In this document: positions 45,001-55,099 of the stretch, piece by piece
Layout of the letters: every line of letters starts with the position of its first letter
How positions within the stretch are numbered: the stretch's first letter is position 1
Origin: Vandiemenella viatica
Taxonomy: Eukaryota > Arthropoda > Insecta > Orthoptera > Morabidae
Direction of reading: 5' to 3'
DNA length: 64,000 nucleotides
Assembly: GCA_031002005.1 (NCBI GenBank)
Contig: JARYHS010011408.1
Location: forward strand, 220,327,473 to 220,391,472
The notes under the pieces: generated by a model
Database searches by the model: none
What the model was told of the DNA's origin: nothing
The model's input: only the letters and a program-made list of their open reading frames with translations
Made by a program: the position numbers and the translations under genes

Positions 45001-48000
45001 TTAAAGATCTTCCACCACACAGCCTCCCCACAATCGACACGCGGCACCACACTGCAAATTGAGAACTGTAATGAAACTGAATTTACTAATGCGTTCTGAA
45101 GCATATTTATAAGCTTAAAAAAACGGCTGGATGACTAAGTGAGTAATAACAACTTTAATGCACTTTGAATGTAACATAATTTTTAAAAAATGGGACTCAG
45201 AACTGTTTACTGTTATCATATAAAGGCAAATCCTTTGGCTGTTGGTAAGAATTTGTTCTATTGCACTATTGATGATTAATAACTATTAAAATGATGACTT
45301 ACAGCTCATTCATTTTTTACAAGAGTTGTGAGTAATCATATTCACATGCATAGATCATCTGTCAAAAATATTTTAACCACACTGTTAAAAGTTAAATGAT
45401 GTTGGAGCTTTTAATCACAACCTAATTATTACTTTAAATAATACACCTTAGTAGAGATGCTGGTTCTGCTACAATAATTTTCTGCCTAGCAAGGAATCAC
45501 AACCTATTTACTGCTTAAAATAACACATGACTTAGTACCATCATCATTACATTAGTTGTAGTGGAATTGCTATCTCCAGTAAACCAATTTTTTATTTCAA
45601 AGCTCTTTGTGTGGTGTATGCTTAAAGATTCCATACTCCTATCCATTGCTCTCCCCTGCAGCCCCCCTTATATTTGATCAGTGTCCAACTTTCCAAAGTT
45701 AGATTAACAGCAACTTCACTATATATTCAGTACACATCTTTTAGCAATGGTTATTCATTTATAGATAGGACTGCACAACTCTTAGAGCAAGTATTTTGTA
45801 GTTCTGTTTGTTAGTCTGACTTTAATGAATAAGAATTTAAAATCTTAGGATTTTCCCACTTTTTGTGTAATTGGTTGAAATTGTTAGTTTCAGCAATGAG
45901 TAGACATAAAATGAGTAATATGAAGAAATATGTATCTATACCTATAAAACGCAACTCTTGGTCACCTTGTAGCCATGTCGCACCATGATGTCGGACTAGA
46001 CATCACGCTTTTCGCCTCCAATGTGCAACGAACGGAGATGTTGGAGGTTATGCGCATTATTTAATAACAGTTTTATTTAGCTATGTATCTGCGAATAAAT
46101 TAATTATCAGAACAATGAAAGAAAAGTACATATTCCATTGAAATTGACATATTAATTGTTAGTTGGTTTTTCTTAATTAAAATTCATTGGACGTAAATTT
46201 TTCTTATACACCCTTGAAAGTGATACTGTTGTTACAGTAAGCTAACAAATATCTACTTTACATCATTTTCAAGAAAATGAACATTATTTGATGAAAATTG
46301 TACTTACTCAGTGAAGAAACGAATTGCTAAAATACTGTCATTTTTGATGGGCTTAGAAGATTTTTATATCCAGTTTAGATATTTTAAGTTACTATTATAA
46401 TATACTTGGATAATGGAAACAAAGATGCTGCCATGAGGCACTGAAAATATGATAGGATAGGGGGAGAAAAAAAACAGATACCCGTCACTTACCATAGATG
46501 AAGGCAGGAGGGCGAGACAAACACGTAAAAACAAATTGCACAATATTTTGACATGAGTCAAGTGAGAGGAGAGACATATGACAGGAGGAAAGATGTGGTC
46601 ACATCCCAATCCGCCACATGAATCATTCATCTCAGAATCTGTAAGTGGACTGCGTCTGTTAGTCCATTTGTGTAGGCGTCAAGCAAAAACTACCAAAGCA
46701 TTTTGCATGGTGTTTTACTGTTTGAAAACTTATGGTGTATCTTAAAATTTGCAGTATGCCTTATGTCTAAGTAATTAGGGAACATAGCAAGTAACAATAA
46801 TTCATTTTTACCAAGAGCAAAAAGGCTCCACATATCACACTGTATCTTAAAAAAAACACTCCTTTATCCACCAACAGAACAGATAAACACTCCAACCTTT
46901 GGATTCCGTTAATATTGTTTTTTCACTATGTAACTTTGGTTGTTTATTTCTTCAGTTTTTTGAAATATAGACCTGTAAATGTTAATCAAATCATTACGTC
47001 TGTCTACATAAAAGATTAATGCTCCAATAATCATAACAGAATTGCGGAAGCTTTACTACTAGAATAAAAATAAGACATTACTTTGCACACCAAGGCCTGC
47101 ACGCCTAAAGCAGTCTCAGGAAAATGCTTGTAATAATTAAATATATGTATAAAATAATTTGTATCAGATAAAGAGAGAAACTATATTAAACTATTACTAT
47201 TACTAAGAAATTCACTAAAAGTGTGTGGCGGAGGGTGCGTTGCACCTATCCGAAAGGGTAATAATTTGGAATGGATATACGGGATAAGGTGGGAGGCGCC
47301 CATGGGCTATTGTGAAGAACCATCCCAGCATTCGCCTAGAGTGATCTAGGAAAACCCAGATCAGGATGAGTTTTATCGAAAGCTACTCCTGTCGGATTTT
47401 AAGTTTACTCGCCCGGTAAATTCTTTCTATTCCATTCCCTAATCACTTGTGGAAAAAATGAACACACAAAAGAATCGGTCCTGGCCCTGATTTCTCTTAT
47501 CTTATTTTCACGGTCATTCCGAGATACGAATGTTGTTGGTAGTAATATTTGTTTGCTGTCATTCTGAAATATGTCAGTCGTGAATTTTTCAATTAGCTTC
47601 CGACGAGAGCAACGCCTTCAGTGTTCCAGGTCTTCCCAACCTAACTCCTTCAACATCGCACTTACGCTTTCCCTCCAAATATATATACCTGTCACGAATC
47701 GGGTGGCTCTTCTTTGGACCTTCTCTAATGCCTCCATTAACCCCTTTTGATGGGGACCCCATACATAACAACAATATTCTAAGTGAGAACGCACTAGTGG
47801 CTTATATGCAATCGATTTAACTTCTGAAGTGCATTGTTTTAAATTACGACCTAGAAATCGGAGCATACAATTTCCTTTCCCAATTACATTCTCGATATGT
47901 TCATTCCATGACAAATTATTACAAACTGTTACCCCTAGGCAATTAGCGGAATCTACCGTTCTAAGGACAGTACCATTAATTGTATATTCAGAGCTAGATG

Positions 48001-51000
48001 GTGTCACCTTTTTACTCACACAAATGACTTGGCACTTTTTAGCATTTATCTCCAACTGCCAGTCTATGCACCATGAATTTTTTTCATAATATCGTCTTGT
48101 AACAGAGCGCAGTCTTCCTGGGTTTTCATGATAAATAATAGCATCATCGGCAAATAATCTTTTCATTCCCCTTATTATGTCGCACAAATCATTAATGTAT
48201 ATGAGAAACAACAGAGGCCCTATCACGCTTCCCTGGCGAACCCCAGATCTCACCTTGGTAAGCGATAAACTCTCACAGTCGAGTACTACACGCTGTGTTC
48301 TGCCCTTCAGGAAGTCTGCAACCCAGATGCATATTTGTCTAGATATGCTGTAGCCTCGAAGTTTCCTAAGTAACGTAGTGTGAGGCACAGTGTCGAAAGC
48401 TTTTTTAAAATCTAATAGAACTATATCAACCTGGGATTGCCCATCTATAATACGGCACAAGTCGTGAATTAAAAGTGCAAGTTGTGTTTCGCAACATTGG
48501 CCTTTTCTGAATCCATGTTGATTTGGATTTAAAAGCTCATCTTCATCCAGAAACCGCCTGACATTTGAATAGATGATGTGTTCTAAAATCCCACAAAATA
48601 TTGATGTTAACGAGATCGGTCTATAATTTTGAGGATCATTAACATTCCCATTTTTAAACACTGGACTTACGATGGCAGTCTTCCATTCGGCTGGTATTTT
48701 TCCTTGATCCAAGGAGGCGGTTTATAATTTCATCAAATACGGTGCAATTTCCTTTGCGTACCTGGAGTAGAATCTTGTGGGAATACTTTCTGGTCCGGGA
48801 GCCTTATTGGTTTTTACATTCATAAGCAATTTAGTTAAACGTGTACATATTTAAACTAATTACAATAATAATGCAATTAAGAAAGGCTAAGCTAAGTAAA
48901 CCCTTCCATTACCACAGAAGAAAGCACAAGAGCAGTGACAGACACACACAGACTAATACGCAAAACAATATTTCAGTATAAAACCTTATCTGCGCCCTTT
49001 TCTTCACTGGTAAGTGATGGGTTTGCTTCCCCCTATCATTAATCATTTCATGTTAACTAGGCATTCCAGTTCAGTCGTATAAGAGTAACGTAGTTATGTG
49101 CTTTTTGTTTTGTTTTATTTATCTTACTAAGGTACTTTTATTTCTAAATATTGTCTTATAATAAAATTTCAGGGTAGTCTATTTAGAATTTAAATTGCAA
49201 TAAACATAAATATTGTATCTGGTAGCCAGGAAACAATAGGTGCTAAGTAGCAAATGGATTTACAAAAAAAAAGGATAGCCTTACCTTAGATGATGACTCA
49301 TTAGGTAACGTTCGGTGTGCACACACGTTCCGAGCCTAATGGCCCGTTTTTTTCTATTTGTGAGCAAGGCATATGCCGAAATATTGTGTAGTTGTTTGTC
49401 AGCATTAGTGTTCTCTCATCGCATCCGTCCACTTTGGTATGTGTTGGGTTAATTTCCCTTTCTTTTCTTATTTAAAACATTTTTCTGTCACAAGCCATTT
49501 ATCTCCCTTGATACATAACCAAAATTGATAAATGAGGTATCGTTCTAGATTTTAAAGTATCAGCTTTGGTTACATCATATTTTATGAATGAACTTTCTCC
49601 AAATTCAATCCATAAGGGACAAAAAATCATCATTTCTAAAACTTTTTTTTTTTACCTCACTTGATGCCTAACCGAAATCGATAAATGGGGTATCATTTTA
49701 AAGACCAAGGTGTCCGCTTTGGTCACACCATATTTTAAAAAAGGAATTTTTTTAAATTAGCAAAAGTATCAATATTATTTCTGCAACATGTTTTTTTACG
49801 AGCCATTTATTTCCTTCGATATCTCGAAATTGATAAATGACATATCGTTTTAAAGATTATGGTCTCCAATCAGGTAAAATCAGAAATTAAGAAAGAATTT
49901 TTCAGAATTTGATTCGGAAAGTGATCGTGCGTATGAGACAATTCAGAGCCAAGTCCCTAGATTGCAGCAGCAGATATCGCAGATATGTCAATAAACTTTT
50001 TTTTATACAATAAGTAACTTTTCGGATATTTTTTTTTTATGTGGAAACATTTTTGTTTTGCTATACAATTCCAATGCAAACATTTTATTCGCACAACAAC
50101 ACATATCTCAGAGATGTTGAAATGCTTTGTGCATTTTGTTCATGTTGGTTGTATTCTGTTAATACAGTACATACAGTGTGTTTTAAATTTTCCTAACTTT
50201 TTCATAATATGTTGTATGTATTTTAATGTATACCTATTACACTAAACAAATATTTGCTACAAAAGTGCGGTTTCTACTTTTCATTATATTACAAGAATGC
50301 ACTATTCATTGTGTTTTATTCGTGAAATTTAATGTTAAAATGTTCATAACATAAATTTGAGAAAGTAAAAGTAAATAAGTAAAAAAAATAAAAAAATACA
50401 ATAATAGAATCTATGTAGTTAATCATCACCTCTGGTATGTGGTAGTTCAATATAGACAGTGGGCATGGAGGCAAGGACAGGATAGAGAGAGGGAAAAGTA
50501 CTGACTGGGTATTATCTCAAATTGAGACCAGGAGGTTGCCTTGTGCCTAGTTTGTATTGGTAGGCAAGTTCCCACCTTCTGAGTTCAGAGGAGCTGCTGT
50601 TGTTTGGGACGACTCTGATAGCATGGACTGTGAAAAAATAATTAAAATTATTAGTGTCATGGGAGATGGCACGGATAGCTACTGGATGTTTTGGATTCCG
50701 AGTGAAAACTGTCTGAGGGTGGTCATTCTTTCTAATGGATAACGGATTTGTAGAGAAACCTATATAATAAGCCAGGCAGTGTTTGCAGGTTAGCTGATAT
50801 ATTACATGGGAGGTTTCACAAGTGGCGTGTCCTGTGATAGGAAAGCTCTCGCCAGGATAGTAGTGGAGGCACGGTATATGTCGCACATCTTACAGGGGTT
50901 CTATTGCATGGGAAAGATCCTTGGGGCTGTCTGATGGGATGAGGAAGATTGTTTTTGTGGACTAGGAGCTGGCTGAGGTTAGGAGGCCTGCTGAAACAAG

Positions 51001-54000
51001 TTCTGAGTGGGTCAGGGAGGATTTTTGGAAGAATGGATCTCATTTCTGGGCAGGTTAGTATGAAATCATAATCCGGCTGAATAATTCTATTGATGGTTTC
51101 TAGGCCAGGGAAGTATTGTGTAACCAGGACTGGACTGTGGTTGGTTTCTGGAGGTTTGGAGCAGTCAATAGGTTGAGCAGGTTGCAATGTGGCTCATGAA
51201 AGTTGCTTGTGAACCAAAGCTTTGGGGATAGTTGCAAAATACCAATGCTTGTGAGATGTTGTTTGAACACTGTTGATTTCTGGTTGAAACATATACGACT
51301 GCCTCGAATGCCAAGACTGTAGTGGAGGGAACGTTTGTTGTGATATGGCTGGCAACTGTCAAAATGGAGGTACTATTGTGAGTTGGTGTGGACTGAGGAG
51401 CTGAGGTGGCTATTGGAAGGGACATCCAAGAATGTGACCTTGGTGTGGGAGTAGGTCCATGTGAAGTTCAGTGAGTTATTAAAAGTATTGAGATTATCCA
51501 GAATATTTAGAAGGGTGTTTTCTCCATGTATCCAGATCATAAAAATGTCATTTATGAACCTCAGCTACAGGAGGGGTTTGAGGGGGACCTTCTACAAAAA
51601 CATCTGTTCCAGGTGGCCCTTGAAGAGATTAGCATAAGAGGGGGCCATGCGAGTGCCCATGGCAGTACCACGGGTTTGGTGGCAGATATTGCCTTCAAAG
51701 GAGAAGCAGTTGTTGTTGGGTATCAGTTCAGCCAAGGTGGTGAGGAAAGATGTGCTGGGGCGGCTGTTCGGAGGACACATATCCAGAAAATGTTCCATGG
51801 CACTAAGGTCATGGTAATGTGGAATGAGTGTGTACAGTGATGTGACATCAATGGTTACCAGGATGGAGTGGAACTGGTGTGGGCACTGTGGAAAGATGGC
51901 AAAGGAAGTGTTGTGTGTCCTTGATGTGGGAGCTGAGAGACTATAGGTTGTAGGTACTGGTCCACCAATGCTGAGATTCGTTCAGTAGGAGATCCATAAT
52001 CTGCAACAATGGGGCGTCCCGGATTGCCAGGCTTGTGGATTTTGGGAAGGAGGTAAATGGTAGGCATGTGTGGATTTTGAAGAGTAAGCAGAGAGATTGA
52101 CTGTGGGTGAGACCATGAAGGGGCCCATTGAACTATACATATTCCTGTATTTTTTTGTTGACAGCTGGTGTGGGATCTTCAGCGAGACAACACTAAGTGT
52201 TGGCATCTGATAACTGACGAAGGGCTTCAGCCACTTAGTCACTGCAGTTCATAACTACTGTGGTTGAGCCCTTGTCTGTGGATAGAATGATAAGGTCTGG
52301 GTTATTCGAAAGTTGTTTTCTGGCACGAGTTTCAGCTGGGCTGAGATTGCTGGTATTTGTAAAGGACTTGAGAAAACTAGGAGAAGCCAAACTGGTGGAT
52401 AAGAATTCCTCAAAAATTTGTATGACATGGTTCTGGTTAAGAGGTCTTGGGTCAAGTGCGGATAGTGATTTGGATTTTTGGTTCCAGGTAATCTTGAAGC
52501 CCAGGTTTACTGACATGAGTGGTAAAGTGAATCCGCCAGTGGAGTGTTAGGCAGAATGAGAGAGAGTCCTGGATTAGGTTGGCATGGTCAAATGTAGGGG
52601 TAGGAGAAAAGGTTAGCCCTTTGAAGAGTATGGAAAGTTGGGGTTCAGATAGTGATGAAGAGGACAGGTTCACGACTGACAGTTTAGGTTTGGAAGCAGG
52701 GCTGGAGTGCAGAGAGCGAGGTGTGGGTTTCAAAGGAGAAGGTTGAGGTATCTTGAGCAGTTGGGCAATGGATGGTTTTGAGGAAATCAGGGGAGACTGC
52801 AGTTTTGATTGGTGGATGAGTGGCTGGCGGGGAAGAGACTTTCCCACTGCAAGATGGGACTTCAGTAATGTGGACAACTTAAGCAGGTGGTTCTGGGCAT
52901 GCCTACTACTGGAATTTACTGACTGTTGTAGAATCTGATTTATACGTGGGATTTGTAGAAACTGATTTATAAGTGGGATTACTTGTGGGGATGGGAGCAG
53001 GAGTATTTTGTGAAGGCATGAGGTTTCTGGAGTATTGGTAAACATCCAATATCTATCCATGCCATCTTCCATGACACAAATAATTTTAATTCTTGTGTCA
53101 CGGTCCATACTATCAGAGTCCTACCAAACAACTCTGAACTCAGAAGGTGGGAACTTGCCTACCAATACAAACTAGGCACAAGGCAATCTCCTGGTCTCAA
53201 TTTGAGATAATACCCAGTCAGTACTTTTCCCTCCCTCTATCCTCTCCTTGCCTCCATGCCCTTGTCTATATTGAACCACCACATACCAGAGGAGATGTTT
53301 AACCACATAGATTCTTTTATTTTTATTAATATTGTATTTTGTTTATTTGTTTACTTTTACTTACTCAAATTTATGTTATGAACATTTTAATGTATATTTC
53401 TGTACTTTTTGCAACATTTTTCATTGCTCAGGTACTATCTCCAATTCACTGTCCCCCTCTCACTGTCCTTCACTAACAGTCATTTTGTGACTACCCTCCC
53501 TCCATAATGTTCTCCTGTTGACGAAGGGCCAAGTCCCTAAATATTCATTGTTTTTCCTGTTATTGTGCTTTTTTTATGTGTTCACCCCATGAAACCATCA
53601 TCTAAGGTAAGTGGTGGTTCATTTCACTATTCTTTTTTTGTAAATATTGTATCTGTATGACAAAAGCAGGGAAGACTGCTGTTTGATGTATTTTAAACAT
53701 TTTAATGTCTCAATCATTTGATTGCTATATGAAAACTGAAGCTGGTGGGTGATATTGGTTTTCCATGATTTTCCAAAATCACTCCAGTCGAATGCCAGGA
53801 TAATTACTTCAAAGGACATGATTAAACTGCTCTCTCTTCCTCTCAATCCTATTTCAGCTCTAATATGATCAATGTTGACGATATGCAAAGTAAAAAAAAG
53901 CTTTGTAAATGTACAGAAAACGTAGTTTGGTTTGCTTAGCAACTCCAGACGTTTGTTGGTATGGTTTTTAAATATAATATGTTAATTTTAACATTTGGTC

Positions 54001-54484
54001 TAAAAAATGAACTTGTAAACAATATTAAACATTTTCTTGAAAATATTTATTAATTGAGGAAAATATTTTTAGTTTGGTGGCTACAGATATGAAGACGTTG
54101 AGAAAACAGTGCTAAAGTGTACTGTTCTGCCATCTATTGAATGTCACGGGTCAAGAGAAGTATATAGAGATGGCTTTCCTTGCGTTAAGTATGCAATGCA
54201 ACTAGACTGCCTTCAATATAGTTTATAAGTATACATACTACATTCTGTAATATTTGTCTTTAAATTTCAGGTACAGTGGTCATTACTTTGCAACAACACT
54301 GATTTACAGTATACTACTTGGATTTCTAGGAATGGACAGATTTTGTTTGGGGCAGACAGGTACAGCAGTCGGAAAACTATTAACACTAGGAGGAGTCGGA
54401 ATTTGGTGGATTGTGGATATTATCCTCTTGGTTACAAACCAGCTACAACCAGAGGATGGTAGCAACTGGAATCCTTATGTTTAA
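29966..54484 (+). CDS. TM2D2: TM2 domain-containing protein 2 (join of four exons)
   Basis: Exons 29966-30099, 30173-30260, 54073-54188 and 54271-54484 join in phase to 183 codons plus TAA. Residues 1-20 form a signal peptide ([20 protein letters not shown]). A luminal/extracellular Cys-containing part follows ([49 protein letters not shown]). The TM2 domain spans about 114-175, with two helices joined by a loop holding the DRF motif (residues 135-137) and the family block [16 protein letters not shown]. The end, DGSNWNPYV, fits TM2D2 and not TM2D1 or TM2D3. In Drosophila the orthologue is amaretto; the TM2D genes are linked to Notch signalling and phagocytosis. The start was chosen because it alone precedes the signal peptide in frame; an out-of-frame ATG lies five bases upstream. 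Introns are 73 bp, 23,812 bp and 82 bp. Confidence 0.95.
30173..30260 (+). CDS. TM2D2: TM2D2 exon 2
   Basis: GTTTACAG acceptor, GAAG|GTATTT donor, 88 nt. One base completes Leu-45, then [18 protein letters not shown] and so on to CVK. The family block 'ECEDPVDHVGN' of vertebrate TM2D2 aligns here. Confidence 0.93.
30380..30493. mobile_element. Small MITE, GGTTTAATTC ends
   Basis: 114 bp with GGTTTAATTC and GAATTAAACC at its ends; it shares its inner sequence (TAGATGGGGATAC, CGTAGTAAACACACAGATCA) with the MITEs at 35152 and 35978. It interrupts the LINE between MMNNL and TLKQF. No matching flank duplication is visible. Confidence 0.6.
30544..33119 (+). mobile_element. RTE-type LINE, copy 2, internally deleted
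   Basis: Same 5' and 3' ends as copy 1. CCCCTTA flanks it (30537-30543, 33120-33126). Most of the endonuclease is lost: the frame jumps from [12 protein letters not shown] to SGFREQ near 31220, a deletion of roughly 0.5 kb relative to copy 1. [11 protein letters not shown] is kept; the palm reads [10 protein letters not shown]. Many stops. Confidence 0.85.
33260..34969 (-). mobile_element. Tc1-like transposon
   Basis: 1,710 bp with ends CAGAGGTGTGAAAATTATTA and its inverse, flanked by TA on both sides (33258-33259, 34970-34971). It carries one transposase-type gene on the minus strand and interrupts the minus-strand LINE. Confidence 0.92.
33354..34580 (-). pseudogene. Tc1-like transposase with a 195-bp intron and two stops
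   Basis: ATG at 34580-34578 ([11 protein letters not shown]). The paired helix-turn-helix region comes first ([20 protein letters not shown] and a second HTH near [16 protein letters not shown]). After WSK the frame meets GTAAAT; an AG at 33934-33933 then restores [14 protein letters not shown], so 33933-34127 looks like a GT-AG intron. First acidic residue is in FSDES, second in FMHDGAPC, third in [11 protein letters not shown]: a DD34-35E pattern. TAG at 33848-33846 and TGA at 33770-33768 break the second exon. The rest is full length to the stop at 33354. Confidence 0.85.
35152..35506. mobile_element. MITE with GGGTAATATC ends and perfect 8-bp duplication
   Basis: GGTCCCAT flanks both ends (35144-35151, 35507-35514). 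Arms pair over GGGTAATATC, GATGGGGATACC and CGCGTAGTAAACACACAGAT. It splits the LINE frame within the words VIWDP and [10 protein letters not shown]. An 8-bp duplication points to hAT or a similar group. Confidence 0.88.
35761..36600. mobile_element. hAT-like MITE containing another MITE
   Basis: Ends CAAGGGCGTTTCCAA and, inverted, CATGGGCGTCTCCAA. Flanks GAGTAGGG (35753-35760) and GTGTAGGA (36601-36608) match at six of eight. It lies in the minus-strand LINE and itself contains 35978-36350. Confidence 0.6.
35978..36350. mobile_element. MITE with GGTTTAATTC ends
   Basis: 373 bp; ends GGTTTAATTCTAGATGGGGA and, inverted, GGTCTAATTCTAGATGGGGA. Flanks CCATTTTT and CAGTTTTT match at six of eight. 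Related to 30380-30493 and 35152-35506. Confidence 0.75.
37255..37890 (-). repeat. Fragment of CATGGAGG-element internal units
   Basis: Contains the same unit words as the 20-29 kb elements (ATATCTTGCTTAGTT, AGATATAGGGTCTCAAAAGT, ATCCATCATCAAATTG). No CATGGAGG tip is seen, so it is a partial copy inside the TM2D2 intron. Confidence 0.6.
38330..39540 (+). repeat. Diverged direct duplication, one copy marked by a MITE
   Basis: Copy A (about 38330-38700) and copy B (about 38975-39540) share GAGAAGGG, TGTATCAGTTATAAG, AACAGTTATCC-like and TAAATTCCTACTA words in order. Only copy B carries the insertion at 39220-39463. Confidence 0.7.
39220..39463. mobile_element. MITE with TA duplication, CTGGAGATCGCGA ends
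   Basis: CTGGAGATCGCGATTCCGCC at the left and its near-inverse at the right; TA outside both (39218-39219, 39464-39465). Internally a ~55-bp segment (CAGGATGTATTACAAC...GCTTGAAAATA) occurs twice. A Tc1/mariner-type MITE is likely. Confidence 0.75.
40570..41300 (+). pseudogene. 3' fragment of the LINE family seen at 30262-37066
   Basis: Plus-strand reading gives [20 protein letters not shown], then [20 protein letters not shown] and [20 protein letters not shown]. The 3'UTR (GGTGTGTAGGGAAATTGC...) continues past the hAT MITE at 40992-41199 to an ATTAAAT-rich end. Confidence 0.7.
40992..41199. mobile_element. hAT MITE
   Basis: 208 bp, CAGGGCCGGC...GCCGGCCCTG, flanked by CCGGAGCG (40984-40991) and CCGGAGCA (41200-41207), seven of eight alike. 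The GC-rich, G-run-containing body and tip are typical of short hAT elements. Confidence 0.88.
41893..43660 (-). pseudogene. LINE reverse transcriptase (copy B, one frameshift)
   Basis: Blocks: [70 protein letters not shown], then a shift in a T run near 42890, [46 protein letters not shown] (catalytic Asp pair intact), [40 protein letters not shown]. The shift removes only one base-step, so near-intact coding is apparent. No RNase H follows. Confidence 0.88.
43663..44815 (-). pseudogene. LINE endonuclease domain (copy B, one frameshift)
   Basis: Motifs: [28 protein letters not shown], then after a shift near 44460 [48 protein letters not shown] and [10 protein letters not shown]. The catalytic Glu (TESW), Asp/Asn (GDFN) and final Asp-His (SDH) are kept. 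Confidence 0.85.
45452..45595. mobile_element. Degraded copy of the CTGGAGATCGCGA MITE
   Basis: The right end TGGAATTGCTATCTCCAGTA and inner words (CACAACCTATTTACTGCTT) match the MITE at 39220-39463. The left end is decayed. Confidence 0.45.
45600..47190. other. Intron sequence, little recognised
   Basis: Part of TM2D2 intron 2. A purine-rich stretch at 46440-46620 resembles the arm region of Penelope-type elements (ACAATATTTTGACATGAGTC), but no paired arm was found. The remainder shows no gene or repeat I can name. Confidence 0.35.
47205..48838 (-). mobile_element. CR1-type LINE, 5'-truncated copy B'
   Basis: The same 3'UTR (GTGTGTGGCGGAGGGTGC on the plus strand) and RT as copy B. It begins within the RT N-terminus near 48838 and shares long identical stretches with 41700-43330. 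The tail is a TAG/TAA-like repeat near 47190-47205. Confidence 0.85.
47618..48712 (-). pseudogene. LINE reverse transcriptase, truncated (copy B')
   Basis: Open for 364 codons: [88 protein letters not shown]. FADD is intact and this copy reads through where copy B has its T-run shift. No endonuclease, so it cannot move by itself. Confidence 0.85.
49291..49477 (+). repeat. Solo arm of the small Penelope family
   Basis: Near-identical to 15140-15310 (TTAGGTAACGTTCGGTG, GGCATATGCCGAAATATTGT, CGCATCCGTCCACTTTGGTA). It includes the hammerhead-like GGCATATGCCGAAA segment. Confidence 0.8.
49487..49890 (+). repeat. Three tandem units of ~165 bp
   Basis: Each unit has CCATTTAT-like, AAATTGATAAATGA and CGTTTTAAAGA words; starts near 49487, 49655 and 49803. 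Similarity is moderate. Confidence 0.5.
50512..53108 (-). pseudogene. Penelope reverse transcriptase with GIY-YIG endonuclease (broken)
   Basis: From 53108 leftward: a Ser/Pro-rich N-terminus, [30 protein letters not shown], then [38 protein letters not shown] and a palm motif that reads FINDIFMIW where YxDD is expected, so the first palm Asp is Asn. The C-terminus has a Cys-rich linker and the GIY-YIG domain ([25 protein letters not shown]) and ends in [14 protein letters not shown]. Frame changes occur near 52240, 51990, 51830, 51500 and 50850. Confidence 0.85.
53500..53560 (+). ncRNA. Hammerhead-like segment in the Penelope arm
   Basis: TTGACGAAGGGCCAAGTCCC followed by TAAATATT has the spacing of a hammerhead core (UGANGA, short stem II, then NAAA). 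Two core positions deviate (U for C3, T for the first G of GAAA), so it is probably a decayed ribozyme. Confidence 0.3.
53740..53820 (+). repeat. SINE/LINE-tail-like module copy
   Basis: GGTTTTCCATGATTTTCC, then ATCACTCCAGTCGAATGCC and AGGATAATTACTTC: the same module as 2090-2225 and the LINE copy B 3'UTRs, here in plus orientation. Confidence 0.55.
54073..54188 (+). CDS. TM2D2: TM2D2 exon 3
   Basis: ATTTTTAG acceptor, TTAA|GTATGC donor, 116 nt, phase 0 to 2. It encodes [16 protein letters not shown] through RDGFPCV and part of Lys-113, with conserved cysteines before the TM2 domain. Confidence 0.93.
54271..54484 (+). CDS. TM2D2: TM2D2 exon 4 (TM2 domain, stop)
   Basis: AAATTTCAG acceptor; one base completes Lys-113. 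It contains both membrane helices, the DRF motif and the stop TAA at 54482-54484. Confidence 0.95.
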
Positions 54485-54521
54485 TTTGAAAGTACTTTAT
54501 TATAAAAGTAGCTAATATGTA

Positions 54522-54527
54522 AATAAA
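54522..54527 (+). terminator. TM2D2 polyadenylation signal candidate
   Basis: AATAAA 38 bases after the stop codon, followed by a GT-rich TTTTGTTGTGTT. This is the expected order for cleavage and polyadenylation. Confidence 0.6.
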
Positions 54528-55099
54528 TATTTTGTTGTGTTAAAAATTCACTTTACCATTTTTTGTTTTCTCAAAATCAAATTACCTTATTCAATAGGAT
54601 TTGAGAACTGTCTTGACATAACCCAGATTAACAGTAGAGCTGTTATTTCAGTTTTTGTTACAAATATTTTGACTTGGATGTATAGAATTGAAAAGAATGC
54701 TTATAGGAAATTCCAATAATTGTTGTTTATAAAGACTCAAAAAATAATGAAAATCATTTGTAAAAAAGACTAACAAATTGCCCTTTGCCAAGGTTGGAAA
54801 TCTTATTGTGAAGAATTGCAACACCACACACACAAACACATAAAAATGTAAGATAGGATGTAAATAGTAATGTGCCGTATTCAATTGTTAAAAATAAAAG
54901 GAAGTGCAGAATGATTGTGAAGAACGATGGATGATAATGGAAATTTGGCTGAAGACGTCTGAGAAAGTTGGAGATAGGAACATATTGAAAACTATGAAGT
55001 TTAGGACACACAACAAATTTGGGAAAATGAACATCTATTATGGAAGATAACAATTGTGGAGGAATGGTGAAAGACTAGACATTACTGAAGTATCAGTGG

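Larger units (their letters stand above)
49222..53641 (-). mobile_element. Penelope-like element with inverted arms (composite)
   Basis: AAATATTGTATCTG occurs at 49208-49221 and again at 53642-53655, a 14-bp repeat equal in length to that of the smaller Penelope copy. CTTACCTTAGATGATG near the left end (49275-49290) is mirrored by CATCATCTAAGGTAAG near the right end (53597-53612). Long inverted arms lie at about 50336-50700 and 53040-53393. The left arm is interrupted by other sequence (49291-50335). Confidence 0.7.
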
